The notes under the pieces: generated by a model | Databases searched by the model: none | Told to the model about the DNA's origin: nothing | What the model saw: only the letters and a program-made list of their open reading frames with translations | DNA from: Candidatus Bathyarchaeota archaeon | GTDB taxonomy: Archaea; Thermoproteota; Bathyarchaeia; TCS64 | DNA length: 37,133 bases | NCBI GenBank assembly: GCA_020354065.1 | Contig: CP070640.1 | Coordinates: 425,964 to 463,096, forward strand | Direction: 5' to 3' | In this document: positions 8,845 to 15,706 of the stretch, in pieces | Layout of the letters: the number at the start of each line of letters is the position of its first letter | How positions within the stretch are numbered: the first letter of the stretch is position 1 | Program-made: the position numbers and the translations under genes

Positions 8845-9273
8845 ATGACACTTGAATTCGTGCTGGACATCCAGAGATGGGGCGGGGGGGAGCCAACCGC
8901 CGTTGGCGAGGGCTACAGCTGGATCTACGAGGGGAAGTACTACTCGGTCCTCTACACCAGGGGCGGCATGTTCAGGGGGAACCACATCCACCCCAACAAC
9001 CAGCACACCCTCCTGCTGAAGGGAAGGGGGAAGTACGTTTTCCGCGTGAATGGGAAGAACGTCGATTATCCTCTAGAGGAAGGGAAAATACTGGATGTCC
9101 CGGCTGGTGTGCCCCACATCCTGCTGCCCGAGGAGGACTGCCTGTCCGTTGAGTGGTGGGACGGGATGTTTGAGGCGGAGGAGTTCGACTTCCCCGAGTT
9201 CACGGCGGAGATAAATGAGCGAATTGAAGAGTTCGACCGCAAGGCCGCTGAGCTCAAGAAAGAAAAGCAGTAA
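8845..9273 (+). CDS. cupin-domain protein
   Basis: 142 residues. Cupin motif 1 is seen around residues 47-66 as GNHIHPNNQHTLLLKGRGKY, and motif 2 around 77-91 as LEEGKILDVPAGVPH, giving His residues suitable for a single metal site. One beta-barrel domain fills most of the protein, followed by an acidic and basic helical tail. Members range from isomerases and dioxygenases to sugar-binding sensors, so no reaction is proposed. Possible promoter gttttagag lies about 31 nt upstream of the ATG. Confidence 0.75.
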   Translation: MTLEFVLDIQRWGGGEPTAVGEGYSWIYEGKYYSVLYTRGGMFRGNHIHPNNQHTLLLKGRGKYVFRVNGKNVDYPLEEGKILDVPAGVPHILLPEEDCLSVEWWDGMFEAEEFDFPEFTAEINERIEEFDRKAAELKKEKQ

Positions 9274-9341
9274 CGCTTCTGAGCGCTCTTTTTGCACATT
9301 CTCATCAGCGGAGTATTTCATCTCATGTTCATGGCGAGTAA

Positions 9342-9376
9342 ACCTACTAGTAGGTAATTTTTTCATATTTTTTCAC
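9342..9376 (+). terminator. 14-bp palindrome followed by T tracts, probable terminator region of the cupin gene
   Basis: acctactagtaggt (9342-9355) is a perfect palindrome and is followed by two T6 tracts through 9376. A short stem plus T-runs fits termination of the cupin transcript; T-runs alone can terminate archaeal RNA polymerase. The palindrome could instead be an operator ahead of the next gene, whose TATA box starts 50 nt further on. Confidence 0.4.
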
Positions 9377-9424
9377 AGCAGAAACGCTTCAAGATTAATT
9401 CGCAGCCATCCGGGTCAGAGTGAA

Positions 9425-9434
9425 GATTTTATTC
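9425..9434 (+). promoter_or_regulatory. TATA box for tRNA methyltransferase gene
   Basis: gattttattc has its ttttatt core centred 28 nt before the ATG at 9458. This supports the internal start at 9458 against much longer readings of the same frame that overlap the cupin gene. Confidence 0.5.
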
Positions 9435-9457
9435 TCGCAGCCTCATCTAGGCATGGG

Positions 9458-10246
9458 ATGGAAACGATAGGAGAAGGCGACGACGTCCTCCTCTACCTTG
9501 ACAAGAAGAGAACATACCTGGTCAGGGTCGAGGCCGGCAAGCAGTTCCACACCCACAAGGGCTACGTCGAGTTGGGAGACCTCATCGGGAAGCCTTACGG
9601 CTCGCCCCTGGTGAGCAGCCTCGCCGTGAGGTTCCACGCCCTGAAGCCTCTGGTCAGGGACAGGATCCTGAAGACGGACAGGCGGACCCAGATACTCTAC
9701 GAGAAAGACATCGGCTATCTCATGTTGCAGCTGGGGGTGGGCTCGGGCAACAGGGTCGTGGAGGCAGGGACGGGGAGCGGGGCCCTCACCATAGCGCTCG
9801 CGGATGCGGTGAGGCCTGACGGAATGGTATACTCCTACGAGATCAACCCCAGTTTCCAGAATGTGGCCTCGGGCAACGTCGAGAGAGCAGGGCTCATGCA
9901 GTACGTTGAGCTCAAGGAGGGAGACGTGACAACTGGGATCGATGAGGAGGATGTGGACGCCGTCGTCCTGGACATGGCTACTCCCTGGAAGGTCGTCGAC
10001 CACGCTCACGCGGCTCTGACGGGGGGAGGGGTTTTCGTCTCCTTCAGCCCCACAATCGAGCAGGTGATGAAGACTGTCTCTGCCATCAAGGGGCTTCCCT
10101 TCGTGGATGTGGAGACCGTCGAGCTGATCCTGAGGAAGATCACGGTCGCCGAGAACAAGACCCGCCCCCAGACACAGATGCTGGGCCACTCCGGATACAT
10201 CACGACGGCGAGAAAGGTGCTAGGATTAACTAATCTCGCTTTGTGA
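9458..10246 (+). CDS. trmI: tRNA (adenine-N1)-methyltransferase, TrmI family
   Basis: 262 residues from ATG 9458. The frame is open further upstream into the cupin gene, but homologues begin with the short N-terminal domain seen here (GDDVLLYLDKKRTYLV), and a TATA box sits at leaderless distance, so the short start is chosen. SAM-binding motif I is VVEAGTGSGALTIALA near residue 102, and AVVLDMATPWKVVD near 168 matches the motif IV region. The family methylates N1 of A58, and in archaea A57/A58, in the T-loop of tRNAs, stabilising their fold. It appears to be transcribed alone, convergent with the acetyltransferase gene. Confidence 0.88.
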   Translation: METIGEGDDVLLYLDKKRTYLVRVEAGKQFHTHKGYVELGDLIGKPYGSPLVSSLAVRFHALKPLVRDRILKTDRRTQILYEKDIGYLMLQLGVGSGNRVVEAGTGSGALTIALADAVRPDGMVYSYEINPSFQNVASGNVERAGLMQYVELKEGDVTTGIDEEDVDAVVLDMATPWKVVDHAHAALTGGGVFVSFSPTIEQVMKTVSAIKGLPFVDVETVELILRKITVAENKTRPQTQMLGHSGYITTARKVLGLTNLAL

Positions 10247-10267
10247 AGGATTATGAGTCCTTTCACC

Positions 10268-11062
10268 CTAGCGGCGTAGTGCCTCCTCCACCTCTCGTCT
10301 GAAAGATTCTTTCTCCGTCCAGAAGCTCTTGATCTCTGTGGCGTTGACTATGAGCTGCTTGCTACCGCGTTTTATGAATTTATCTGGCTCCTCCCAGCTG
10401 TTGATCAACTTGATGGGGAGATCAGGGTCGATGTTTCTGAGGTAATCTTTCACCTGGACGGCGAAGGGGTATCCCCACTCACACACGGGCTCGTAGAACA
10501 TGAAGGCTCTACCTCTGTCCTCAGGCAAAGGGTCGTATTCTGTTGTAGCCCTTGGACGATACGCCTTTCTTACCTCGAAATAGACCTCGTCTTCCCCCTG
10601 CAGGAATCCGTGCTTCGAGTAGAACTCACCAAGTGGAAGACCCACCCCGGTTGTGTAGGGCCTGGCGACGACGAAGCTACAGGTCTTCCCGCTTAGGATT
10701 TTAAGACCGGAATCGCATTCCGCTAGGAACTTACCCATGAGGGCTTTTCCTGCGCCCCTACCCCTGGCTTCGGAGAAGGGGTTGTAGGCGCAGTGGAGGG
10801 CAACAACGCCCTCACGAGGATCGGCAATGCTGGGCGCAAGCTCCTCGGGGAAGTACAGGATCTGTGCCACAGGCCTATCGTTGAGGTACGCTATCTTTGT
10901 GCAGGGACCATGCTTTTCCAGTGTGTCGATGAGCCACCTTGTCTTAAGCGCGATGCCTTTTATCTGGAGAGGATCGTCAAGCCGGTCATAGGAGCAGACA
11001 TTGAACACATCGTCGAGATTATTCTCTGTGAGATCCTCTATCCGCAGCATGTGGACATCCAC
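10268..11062 (-). CDS. GNAT acetyltransferase with YoaP-like C-terminal domain
   Basis: 264 residues with a GTG start; an ATG four codons in (11050) is an equally good candidate. The N-terminal two thirds is a GNAT fold with the acetyl-CoA pyrophosphate-binding segment ARGRGAGKALMG near residue 98. The C-terminal part (about 185-264, with GYPFAVQVKDYLRNI and IVNATEIKSFW) resembles the YoaP-like domain found behind GNAT domains in uncharacterised proteins. The acyl acceptor is unknown. It is convergent with trmI (stops 21 nt apart) and divergent from the DedA-type gene. Confidence 0.72.
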   Translation of the reverse strand: MDVHMLRIEDLTENNLDDVFNVCSYDRLDDPLQIKGIALKTRWLIDTLEKHGPCTKIAYLNDRPVAQILYFPEELAPSIADPREGVVALHCAYNPFSEARGRGAGKALMGKFLAECDSGLKILSGKTCSFVVARPYTTGVGLPLGEFYSKHGFLQGEDEVYFEVRKAYRPRATTEYDPLPEDRGRAFMFYEPVCEWGYPFAVQVKDYLRNIDPDLPIKLINSWEEPDKFIKRGSKQLIVNATEIKSFWTEKESFRREVEEALRR

Positions 11063-11179
11063 CTCGGGGTATGATCGGCTGGTTGATTAGTGTATCGTCA
11101 TCAGAGAGCGAGGTGAACAGCCTAAATATGGGTCCGGTTATGATATCTAAGTCAACTACTTCTGCGGGGTTGAGCTCTG

Positions 11180-11776
11180 TTGGACATCTGGGGCTGGATG
11201 GGAAACCTGGTTCAGAACTACGGCTACGCCGGCGCGTTTCTCATCTCCATATTCGGCAACTTCACCATATTCTTCCCCGTCCCCTTCACCATCACCATCT
11301 ACGCCTTCGGGGCGACACTCAACCCCTTCTTACTGGGCCTTGTCTGCGGAGTAGGCTCGACGATCGGGGAGTTCTCAGCGTATCTCGTGGGAAGGGGCGG
11401 ACGCAAGGTGATCGAGGGGAGGTACGAGAAGAGATTCGAGAGCGCTAAGCTCCTCATCCAGAGGTATGGGATGGCCATCATCTTCATCTTCGCCCTGCTA
11501 CCACTGCCTGACGACCTCATCCTGATCCCCCTCGGGGTCCTCAGATACGACCTGAAGAAGGCTATGACTGCAGCCTTCCTGGGCAAGTTCGCAATGTGCA
11601 CCATCGTGGCCTACGCCGGCCTGTTCAGCTACACTATAGTCCGTGACCTCTTCGAGTCAGGAGGTATGATTGGGGGCATCGCCTCGGTAATCCTTCTGGT
11701 AGTCATCCTCGTAGCCATGATGAGGATAGACTGGACCAAATTCATCGAGCCCAAGAAATCCGAGGATGAAGAGTGA
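11180..11776 (+). CDS. DedA/SNARE-associated (VTT-domain) membrane protein
   Basis: 198 residues, TTG start at 11180; ATG at 11198 is an alternative. Several hydrophobic segments are visible (about residues 16-55, 97-118, 125-148, 160-182). The VTT/DedA core is recognisable in FGNFTIFFPVPFTITIYAFG and in the central EFSAYLVGRGGRKVIEG followed by a re-entrant-type segment and PLPDDLILIPLG. DedA proteins are phospholipid or flippase-like membrane proteins needed for envelope homeostasis in bacteria; the archaeal role is unclear. Its TGA abuts the TCA (stop) of the opposite adenine methylase gene with no spacer. Confidence 0.78.
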   Translation: MDIWGWMGNLVQNYGYAGAFLISIFGNFTIFFPVPFTITIYAFGATLNPFLLGLVCGVGSTIGEFSAYLVGRGGRKVIEGRYEKRFESAKLLIQRYGMAIIFIFALLPLPDDLILIPLGVLRYDLKKAMTAAFLGKFAMCTIVAYAGLFSYTIVRDLFESGGMIGGIASVILLVVILVAMMRIDWTKFIEPKKSEDEE

Positions 11777-12589
11777 TCAGCGGTTGTTGGTGATGAGCAG
11801 GTCGTAGCCGGAGGAACGGCTTGAGACCTTACTGCTGATCATCCGCCTGGTTCTGAGGGATTGGAAATGGAACCCCTCGCCCTCGTAGAGCCCCCTCACG
11901 GCCTCGGTGTCTGAGTTGCTGAGGACGAATAGGACGTTCCTACTATCCAACTCGATGCAGACATCCCTGAGGCGCTCCTGGTCGCCCATGTCGAAGCCCT
12001 TGGTAGCATAGTCTGTGAAGTTGGCGGTCTCGCTAGCCGGATGGTAGGGGGGATCGAGGTAGCAGATGTCCCCTTCATCGGCAACATCCAAGATGTAGTC
12101 GAATCCCCCGCAACGGATATCCACGTTCCGCAGAAGCCTGCTCGCCCTTCGAATGCTCCTAGGGTGCACTATTACAGGGTCTTCGTATCTCCCGAAGGGG
12201 ACGTTGAACTCTCCCTTGGAGTTGACCCTGTACAAGCCGTTGTATGCCGTTTTGTTCAGGTAGAGGAGGAGTGCGGCATACTCGACATCGGATAGCCCCC
12301 GAGAGTTGAACAGGTCCCGGCGCATGTAGTACTCTTTCTCGTCGTACCGGTACCGGGAGGCCTCCTCGATGAGCCCCTCTGAATCATCCCTCACGACCCT
12401 GTAGAAGTTCATGAGTCGGGGGTTTATGTCGTTGATCGAGCCCATTTGCGGTGTAGTGTGGAAGAATACTGCGCCCCCACCGAAGAAGGGCTCGTGGTAT
12501 CTCCTCTCTGTGTAGTCCTGTGGGAATAGGTCTATGATACTCTTTACGAGCGCCCTCTTTCCGCCAGCCCATTTGAGGAGGGGCCTCAA
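11777..12589 (-). CDS. D12-class N6-adenine DNA methyltransferase (Dam-like)
   Basis: 270 residues, TTG start. N-terminal PLLKWAGGKRAL and EPFFGGGAVFF form the SAM-binding motifs in the order typical of alpha-class (D12) methylases; the catalytic DPPYHP motif is near residue 178. Such enzymes methylate adenine, commonly in GATC or related sites. No restriction endonuclease gene adjoins it, so it is an orphan or solitary methylase in this window. The upstream TATA-like ctttatacc at 12620-12628 suggests it is transcribed on its own. Specificity is not determinable here. Confidence 0.88.
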   Translation of the reverse strand: MRPLLKWAGGKRALVKSIIDLFPQDYTERRYHEPFFGGGAVFFHTTPQMGSINDINPRLMNFYRVVRDDSEGLIEEASRYRYDEKEYYMRRDLFNSRGLSDVEYAALLLYLNKTAYNGLYRVNSKGEFNVPFGRYEDPVIVHPRSIRRASRLLRNVDIRCGGFDYILDVADEGDICYLDPPYHPASETANFTDYATKGFDMGDQERLRDVCIELDSRNVLFVLSNSDTEAVRGLYEGEGFHFQSLRTRRMISSKVSSRSSGYDLLITNNR

Positions 12590-12629
12590 TTTTAATTCGG
12601 GAATAGATGGGAGGTTAGCGGTATAAAGG

Positions 12630-13715
12630 TTAGAGGGCTGTGAAGCCCTCCACCGTCTCCTTGTCGAGCCTCTTGATGAGCTCGATGAGGAGGAGTACGG
12701 CGTTCTCTGTATCCTTCAAGCTCAGGTACCCGACGTGGCTGTGGATGTGCCTCGTGGGGACGCTGATGACCACTGCGGGGCAGCCCACCCTGTTGATGTG
12801 GATTTTACCAGCGTCGGTCCCGCCCGAGATCAGGCTGAGCTGGATGGGTATCTGGGCCTGTTTCGCTACCTTGATGACGAACTCCTTGAAGGGCTGGTTG
12901 GGGATCAGGCTCCTGTCCCAGGTCAGGAGTCCCGGTCCCTGGCCCATCTTGGTGGGGGCCTCGTGGGGCTTGATGCCTGGGACGTCCCCTGCTATGTCCA
13001 CCTCGAGGGCGATGCCCACATCGGGGTCGATGAGATGGGCGATTGTCTGGGCGCCCCTTAAGCCGACCTCCTCCTGGACTGTGCAGGCCCCGTAGATGGT
13101 GTTCGGATGTTTGATGTTCTGCTCCTTGATCCGCCTCATGGCCTCCATGAAGACAAATGCCCCGATCCGGTCGTCGAAGGCCTTCCCCATGGCAACCTTC
13201 CCGTCCTGGACTATCTTGAAGGGACTCCAAGGGACGACGGGATCGCCGATCTTGGCCCCAGACTCCTCAGCCTCCTCCTTGCTGGTGGCACCGATGTCGA
13301 TGAACATCTTCTCTCTCTCCACCACCTTCTTCCTCTCCTCAGCGGGTAGTATGTGAGGGGGTTTAGATGCTATAACCCCATCCACATGACCCTTATCGGT
13401 CCGGATGACCCCCCTCTGGCCAAGCAGCACCTGGCTCCACCATCCCCCCCAGGTGTTGAAGGAGAGAAAGCCCTCCTCCGAGACGGAGGAGACGATAAAA
13501 CCGACCTCGTCTGTGTGCCCCGCCAGGAGCACCCTGGGCCTCTCCGACTCTCCCTTGGCCATGAAGGTTATGGTGCCCAACTTGTCCACCAGCACCTCTT
13601 CGGAATAGGGCTCCATGTACTCCTTGCAGAGAGCGTTGATCTCCCTCTCGAAGCCCGAGGGGCCGAAGGCCTCCATCATCCTCCTCATCAGATCTATTGA
13701 CTTCTCGTCAAGCAT
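12630..13715 (-). CDS. M42 family metallo-aminopeptidase
   Basis: 361 residues, full length for M42 (FrvX/TET-type) peptidases. Metal ligands and catalytic residues can be placed: His in AGHTDEVG (about 66), Asp in KAFDDRIG (about 182), catalytic Glu pair in QEEVGLRG (about 216), and the C-terminal His in PTRHIHS (about 325). These enzymes form large tetrahedral assemblies in archaea and trim peptides from the N-terminus in the cytoplasm. Together with the amino-acid catabolic genes in the window it fits growth on peptides. Endoglucanase labels sometimes attached to this family are not supported. Confidence 0.9.
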   Translation of the reverse strand: MLDEKSIDLMRRMMEAFGPSGFEREINALCKEYMEPYSEEVLVDKLGTITFMAKGESERPRVLLAGHTDEVGFIVSSVSEEGFLSFNTWGGWWSQVLLGQRGVIRTDKGHVDGVIASKPPHILPAEERKKVVEREKMFIDIGATSKEEAEESGAKIGDPVVPWSPFKIVQDGKVAMGKAFDDRIGAFVFMEAMRRIKEQNIKHPNTIYGACTVQEEVGLRGAQTIAHLIDPDVGIALEVDIAGDVPGIKPHEAPTKMGQGPGLLTWDRSLIPNQPFKEFVIKVAKQAQIPIQLSLISGGTDAGKIHINRVGCPAVVISVPTRHIHSHVGYLSLKDTENAVLLLIELIKRLDKETVEGFTAL

Positions 13716-13779
13716 GACAGATCGAAGTATAGGATGCTTCAGCAGAATTTAGGATTATCCCATAAGATTTTCTTGAAGG

Positions 13780-13810
13780 TGACGCCAAGAGAGTGATTTG
13801 AATCCACGCG
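13780..13810 (-). repeat. decayed copy of the tRNA-Ser 3' end
   Basis: Aligned without gaps to the 3' end of the tRNA-Ser gene (14884-14914), 23 of 31 positions match, including ends tg/cacgcg and the T-loop core. It has the same orientation as the tRNA. The position, downstream of the tRNA 3' end and beyond the HAD gene, is where the far attachment site of a tRNA-integrated element would lie. See the matching entry at 14727. Confidence 0.45.
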
Positions 13811-13895
13811 TTTCCAAATGTCACATACTCATCGTTGTGTTAGTTATTGTTGAGACAAAGTTAAATGAGAACATACAGTAGTGTAGGTCTGGATA

Positions 13896-14582
13896 GTGCT
13901 GATAATGAGAGTTAAAGCAGTTACATTCGATGATTTCAACACTCTTCGCTATTCGGTCGGGGAAAGAGAGGACATAATCTATCCAATATTAGAAGCGCTG
14001 ATTAGACAAGGATTAAATTTCGATAATCAGGAATTCCTTGAACGCTATTTCAGAGCGGATAAAGACTATCGCAGAAGGCTGAAGGAAACCCACCGTGAAT
14101 CGCTACTCGATGAGATAGTGTCAAGCATCTTAGTGGCCTGTAGCCTTAAACTTGGAACCATTAAAAGAGCGGTCAAAGAAGCCGTGGACCAAGGTTTATT
14201 GACGAGAGAATACCGATGGTTCCCGTACACAAAGAGGACCCTAAAAACGTTACGGGAGAAGAGTTACAAACTCGGGCTTATCTCGAACACCCATTGGCGG
14301 ATACCTGAGGGATTGAGGGAGGAGTTCGAGAGACTCTTCGATGTTGTCACGCTGTCCTACGAGCACGGCCTTGCGAAGCCACATCCGTCGATCTTCGTGG
14401 CTACTTTGAGCGAGCTTAGAGTAGATGCTGGTGACTGCCTTCATGTTGGGGACGATCCGATCGCTGATATTCGCGGAGCCAAGGATGTAGGAATGAAGAC
14501 CGCTTTTATACAGAGGGGAAGGATGAAGACGGATGCGGGTATAACTATAAAAAGGTTAGATGAGTTGGAGAAGTATCTTTAA
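13896..14582 (+). CDS. HAD-superfamily hydrolase
   Basis: 228 residues from GTG 13896; ATG 13905 (three codons in) is an alternative. HAD motif I is FDDFNTL, with the nucleophile Asp and a Phe at the +2 position as in the haloacid-dehalogenase-like branch (compare FDxYGTL). Motif II is LISNT near residue 126, motif III Lys in LAKPHPSIF near 157, motif IV GDDPIADIRGA near 186. Likely a phosphatase or dehalogenase-type hydrolase of unknown substrate. The gene is visibly AT-richer than its neighbours, especially in its first half, and lies between the tRNA-Ser 3' end and its degenerate repeat, so it may have been acquired. Confidence 0.82.
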   Translation: MLIMRVKAVTFDDFNTLRYSVGEREDIIYPILEALIRQGLNFDNQEFLERYFRADKDYRRRLKETHRESLLDEIVSSILVACSLKLGTIKRAVKEAVDQGLLTREYRWFPYTKRTLKTLREKSYKLGLISNTHWRIPEGLREEFERLFDVVTLSYEHGLAKPHPSIFVATLSELRVDAGDCLHVGDDPIADIRGAKDVGMKTAFIQRGRMKTDAGITIKRLDELEKYL

Positions 14583-14726
14583 AAAACTCATGATAAATCC
14601 CCGTTTGCAGATGTTTAGCTATCAGGCCCTCATCGCGCATACTTAACACACACGTGCGCGCCCTCTCCAAGCCGGAGATTCAAGCCTAGAGGATTTTACC
14701 CTGCAATCAGTACAAGTCATCGCGAA

Positions 14727-14742
14727 GGCGCCAGGGGTGGGA
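14727..14742 (-). repeat. second partial copy of the tRNA-Ser 3' end
   Basis: 16 nt matching 14885-14900 of the tRNA-Ser gene at 15 positions (ggcgcc, one mismatch, ggggtggga), same orientation, 158 nt away. It covers part of the CCA end, discriminator and acceptor/T-stem strand. The rest of 14583-14883 shows no convincing gene on either strand. Confidence 0.45.
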
Positions 14743-14883
14743 CCGACAAACAAATAATCACGACTATCATTCTCGAAAAGCACGGAAGTGTGAACCCTAC
14801 AATCCATCGACCAAAGACATTCACAAGGAACAATGAAAAACCTGAAAACCTTATGACAAGCTACTGACGCGCGACAAGAACAA

Positions 14884-14970
14884 TGGCGCCGGGGGTGGGA
14901 TTCGAACCCACGCGACCCGAAGGTCACAGACTTAGCAGGCCTGCTCCTTACCAGGCTAGGAAACCCCGGC
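14884..14970 (-). tRNA. tRNA-Ser (anticodon GCU)
   Basis: The reverse strand folds as a complete class II tRNA: acceptor stem GCCGGGG/CCCCGGC, D-arm with the GG pair, anticodon stem CAGGC/GTCTG around loop CTGCTAA giving anticodon GCT, a long variable arm GACC-TTCG-GGTC, T-arm GTGGG-TTCGAAT-CCCAC, discriminator G and an encoded CCA (14884-14886). Long variable arm plus GCU anticodon identify the serine tRNA that reads AGC/AGU. No intron is seen in the anticodon loop. Confidence 0.95.
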
Positions 14971-15009
14971 CCACAAACCCTAGCAATCTCATAATGCACT
15001 AAGCCAAGG

Positions 15010-15024
15010 CTTTAAGGCTTTTCG
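15010..15024 (-). promoter_or_regulatory. putative promoter of tRNA-Ser
   Basis: On the minus strand cgaaaag (BRE-like, 15018-15024) precedes a cttaaag core (15010-15016). A start about 26 nt downstream gives a 5' leader of about 16 nt before the mature tRNA, a normal arrangement for archaeal tRNA genes. Confidence 0.4.
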
Positions 15025-15090
15025 AGCACACATACAAAATTTGTAGAATTATCAACAAAGCCTAAACGCCTAAGCCAGTCGTATCATCTT

Positions 15091-15195
15091 CTCGCACCCC
15101 AGCCCACTTGCACTGCGAGCCTTGACAGCCACTATATTCCCCGAGGTGAAAAAACCGTACCTCGCCCACGCGTTGCTAGACGCGAACCTATAGGT
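15091..15195. other. cluster of perfect stem-loops, possible structured RNA
   Basis: Within about 105 nt without a gene there are three consecutive perfect inverted repeats: ctcgca/tgcgag (15091-15119, 17-nt loop), cgaggt/acctcg (15142-15164, 11-nt loop) and cgcgt/acgcg (15169-15184, 6-nt loop), then a 10-bp palindrome acctataggt (15186-15195). A further cttcag/ctgaag lies near 15224-15236. No match to RNase P RNA, SRP RNA or tRNA landmarks was recognised on either strand. Strand is unknown. The remainder of 14971-15339 shows no gene. Confidence 0.3.
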
Positions 15196-15339
15196 CTTTG
15201 ACTAGGTGAAAAGGCCATGAAACTTCAGTCTGAAGATATTCTTCCCCAGAGAAAAGATGACTACCCTCAAAATAGATCCGAAGTTTTCAGTTCAACTCTC
15301 TGAGAATTAAGGTCGATAAAAGCTGGGTCCTCACATCAC

Positions 15340-15447
15340 CTAGAAGGTGAAGTTGCTGACCAGATCCATGAACACCTTGGTGATGAAGCTCATCGTCAGG
15401 TATACTGATGCCGCAGAGAGGAAGTATCCCAAGATTCTACGCTTCAT
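15340..15447 (-). CDS. 35-residue membrane mini-protein
   Basis: ATG at 15447 opens a 35-codon frame with a basic start (MKRRILGYF) followed by a hydrophobic stretch that could make one transmembrane helix, ending VSNFTF before TAG. gggtga lies 5-10 nt before the start as a Shine-Dalgarno site, and a TATA-like cttatagc about 45 nt upstream leaves a short leader. N-terminal positive charges followed by a membrane helix suggest the C-terminus faces outside. Function is unknown. It lies convergent to nothing and is divergent from the propeller/hydrolase gene. Confidence 0.5.
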   Translation of the reverse strand: MKRRILGYFLSAASVYLTMSFITKVFMDLVSNFTF

Positions 15448-15531
15448 CTTTTTCACCCGTTTCTAGACTATTACGGAACAGACTTCAGCTATAAGGCTTC
15501 TCTAACGAAATAAGCAAGAATAACCCTTCTT

Positions 15532-15558
15532 TTGGGAAATATACCCGTTTTTTCCCAA
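15532..15558. promoter_or_regulatory. 8-bp inverted repeat enclosing a TATA-like sequence
   Basis: ttgggaaa (15532-15539) and tttcccaa (15551-15558) are perfect complements around an 11-nt spacer that reads tatacccgttt. The site sits between the divergent mini-protein gene and the propeller/hydrolase gene. An operator overlapping a promoter is one reading; a short terminator hairpin with T-run is another. Confidence 0.3.
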
Positions 15559-15706
15559 TATCAGCAGACGCTTCCGGATATGGGAAAGCCCCGGATAGCA
15601 ATACATGATGGCAAACTACGAATTGATCCCAGGTCCATCACACATATAACTCAGGAAAATCGACAATGACCGTTCAGGGGACCCGAAGACGGCGAAAATC
15701 AAGAAT

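Noticed and set aside
9215-9457. Extended N-terminus for the tRNA methyltransferase
   Set aside because: The extra 81 residues overlap the cupin gene and a T-tract region and are unlike TrmI; a TATA box sits at leaderless distance from ATG 9458.
14643-14999. 118-codon minus-strand frame
   Set aside because: It runs straight through tRNA-Ser, and its translation is Cys/Arg/Ser-rich and without a promoter or ribosome-binding site.
15255-15310. Possible C/D-box guide RNA (gatga ... ctga)
   Set aside because: Box C is imperfect, and no D' or C' boxes were found at the proper spacing.
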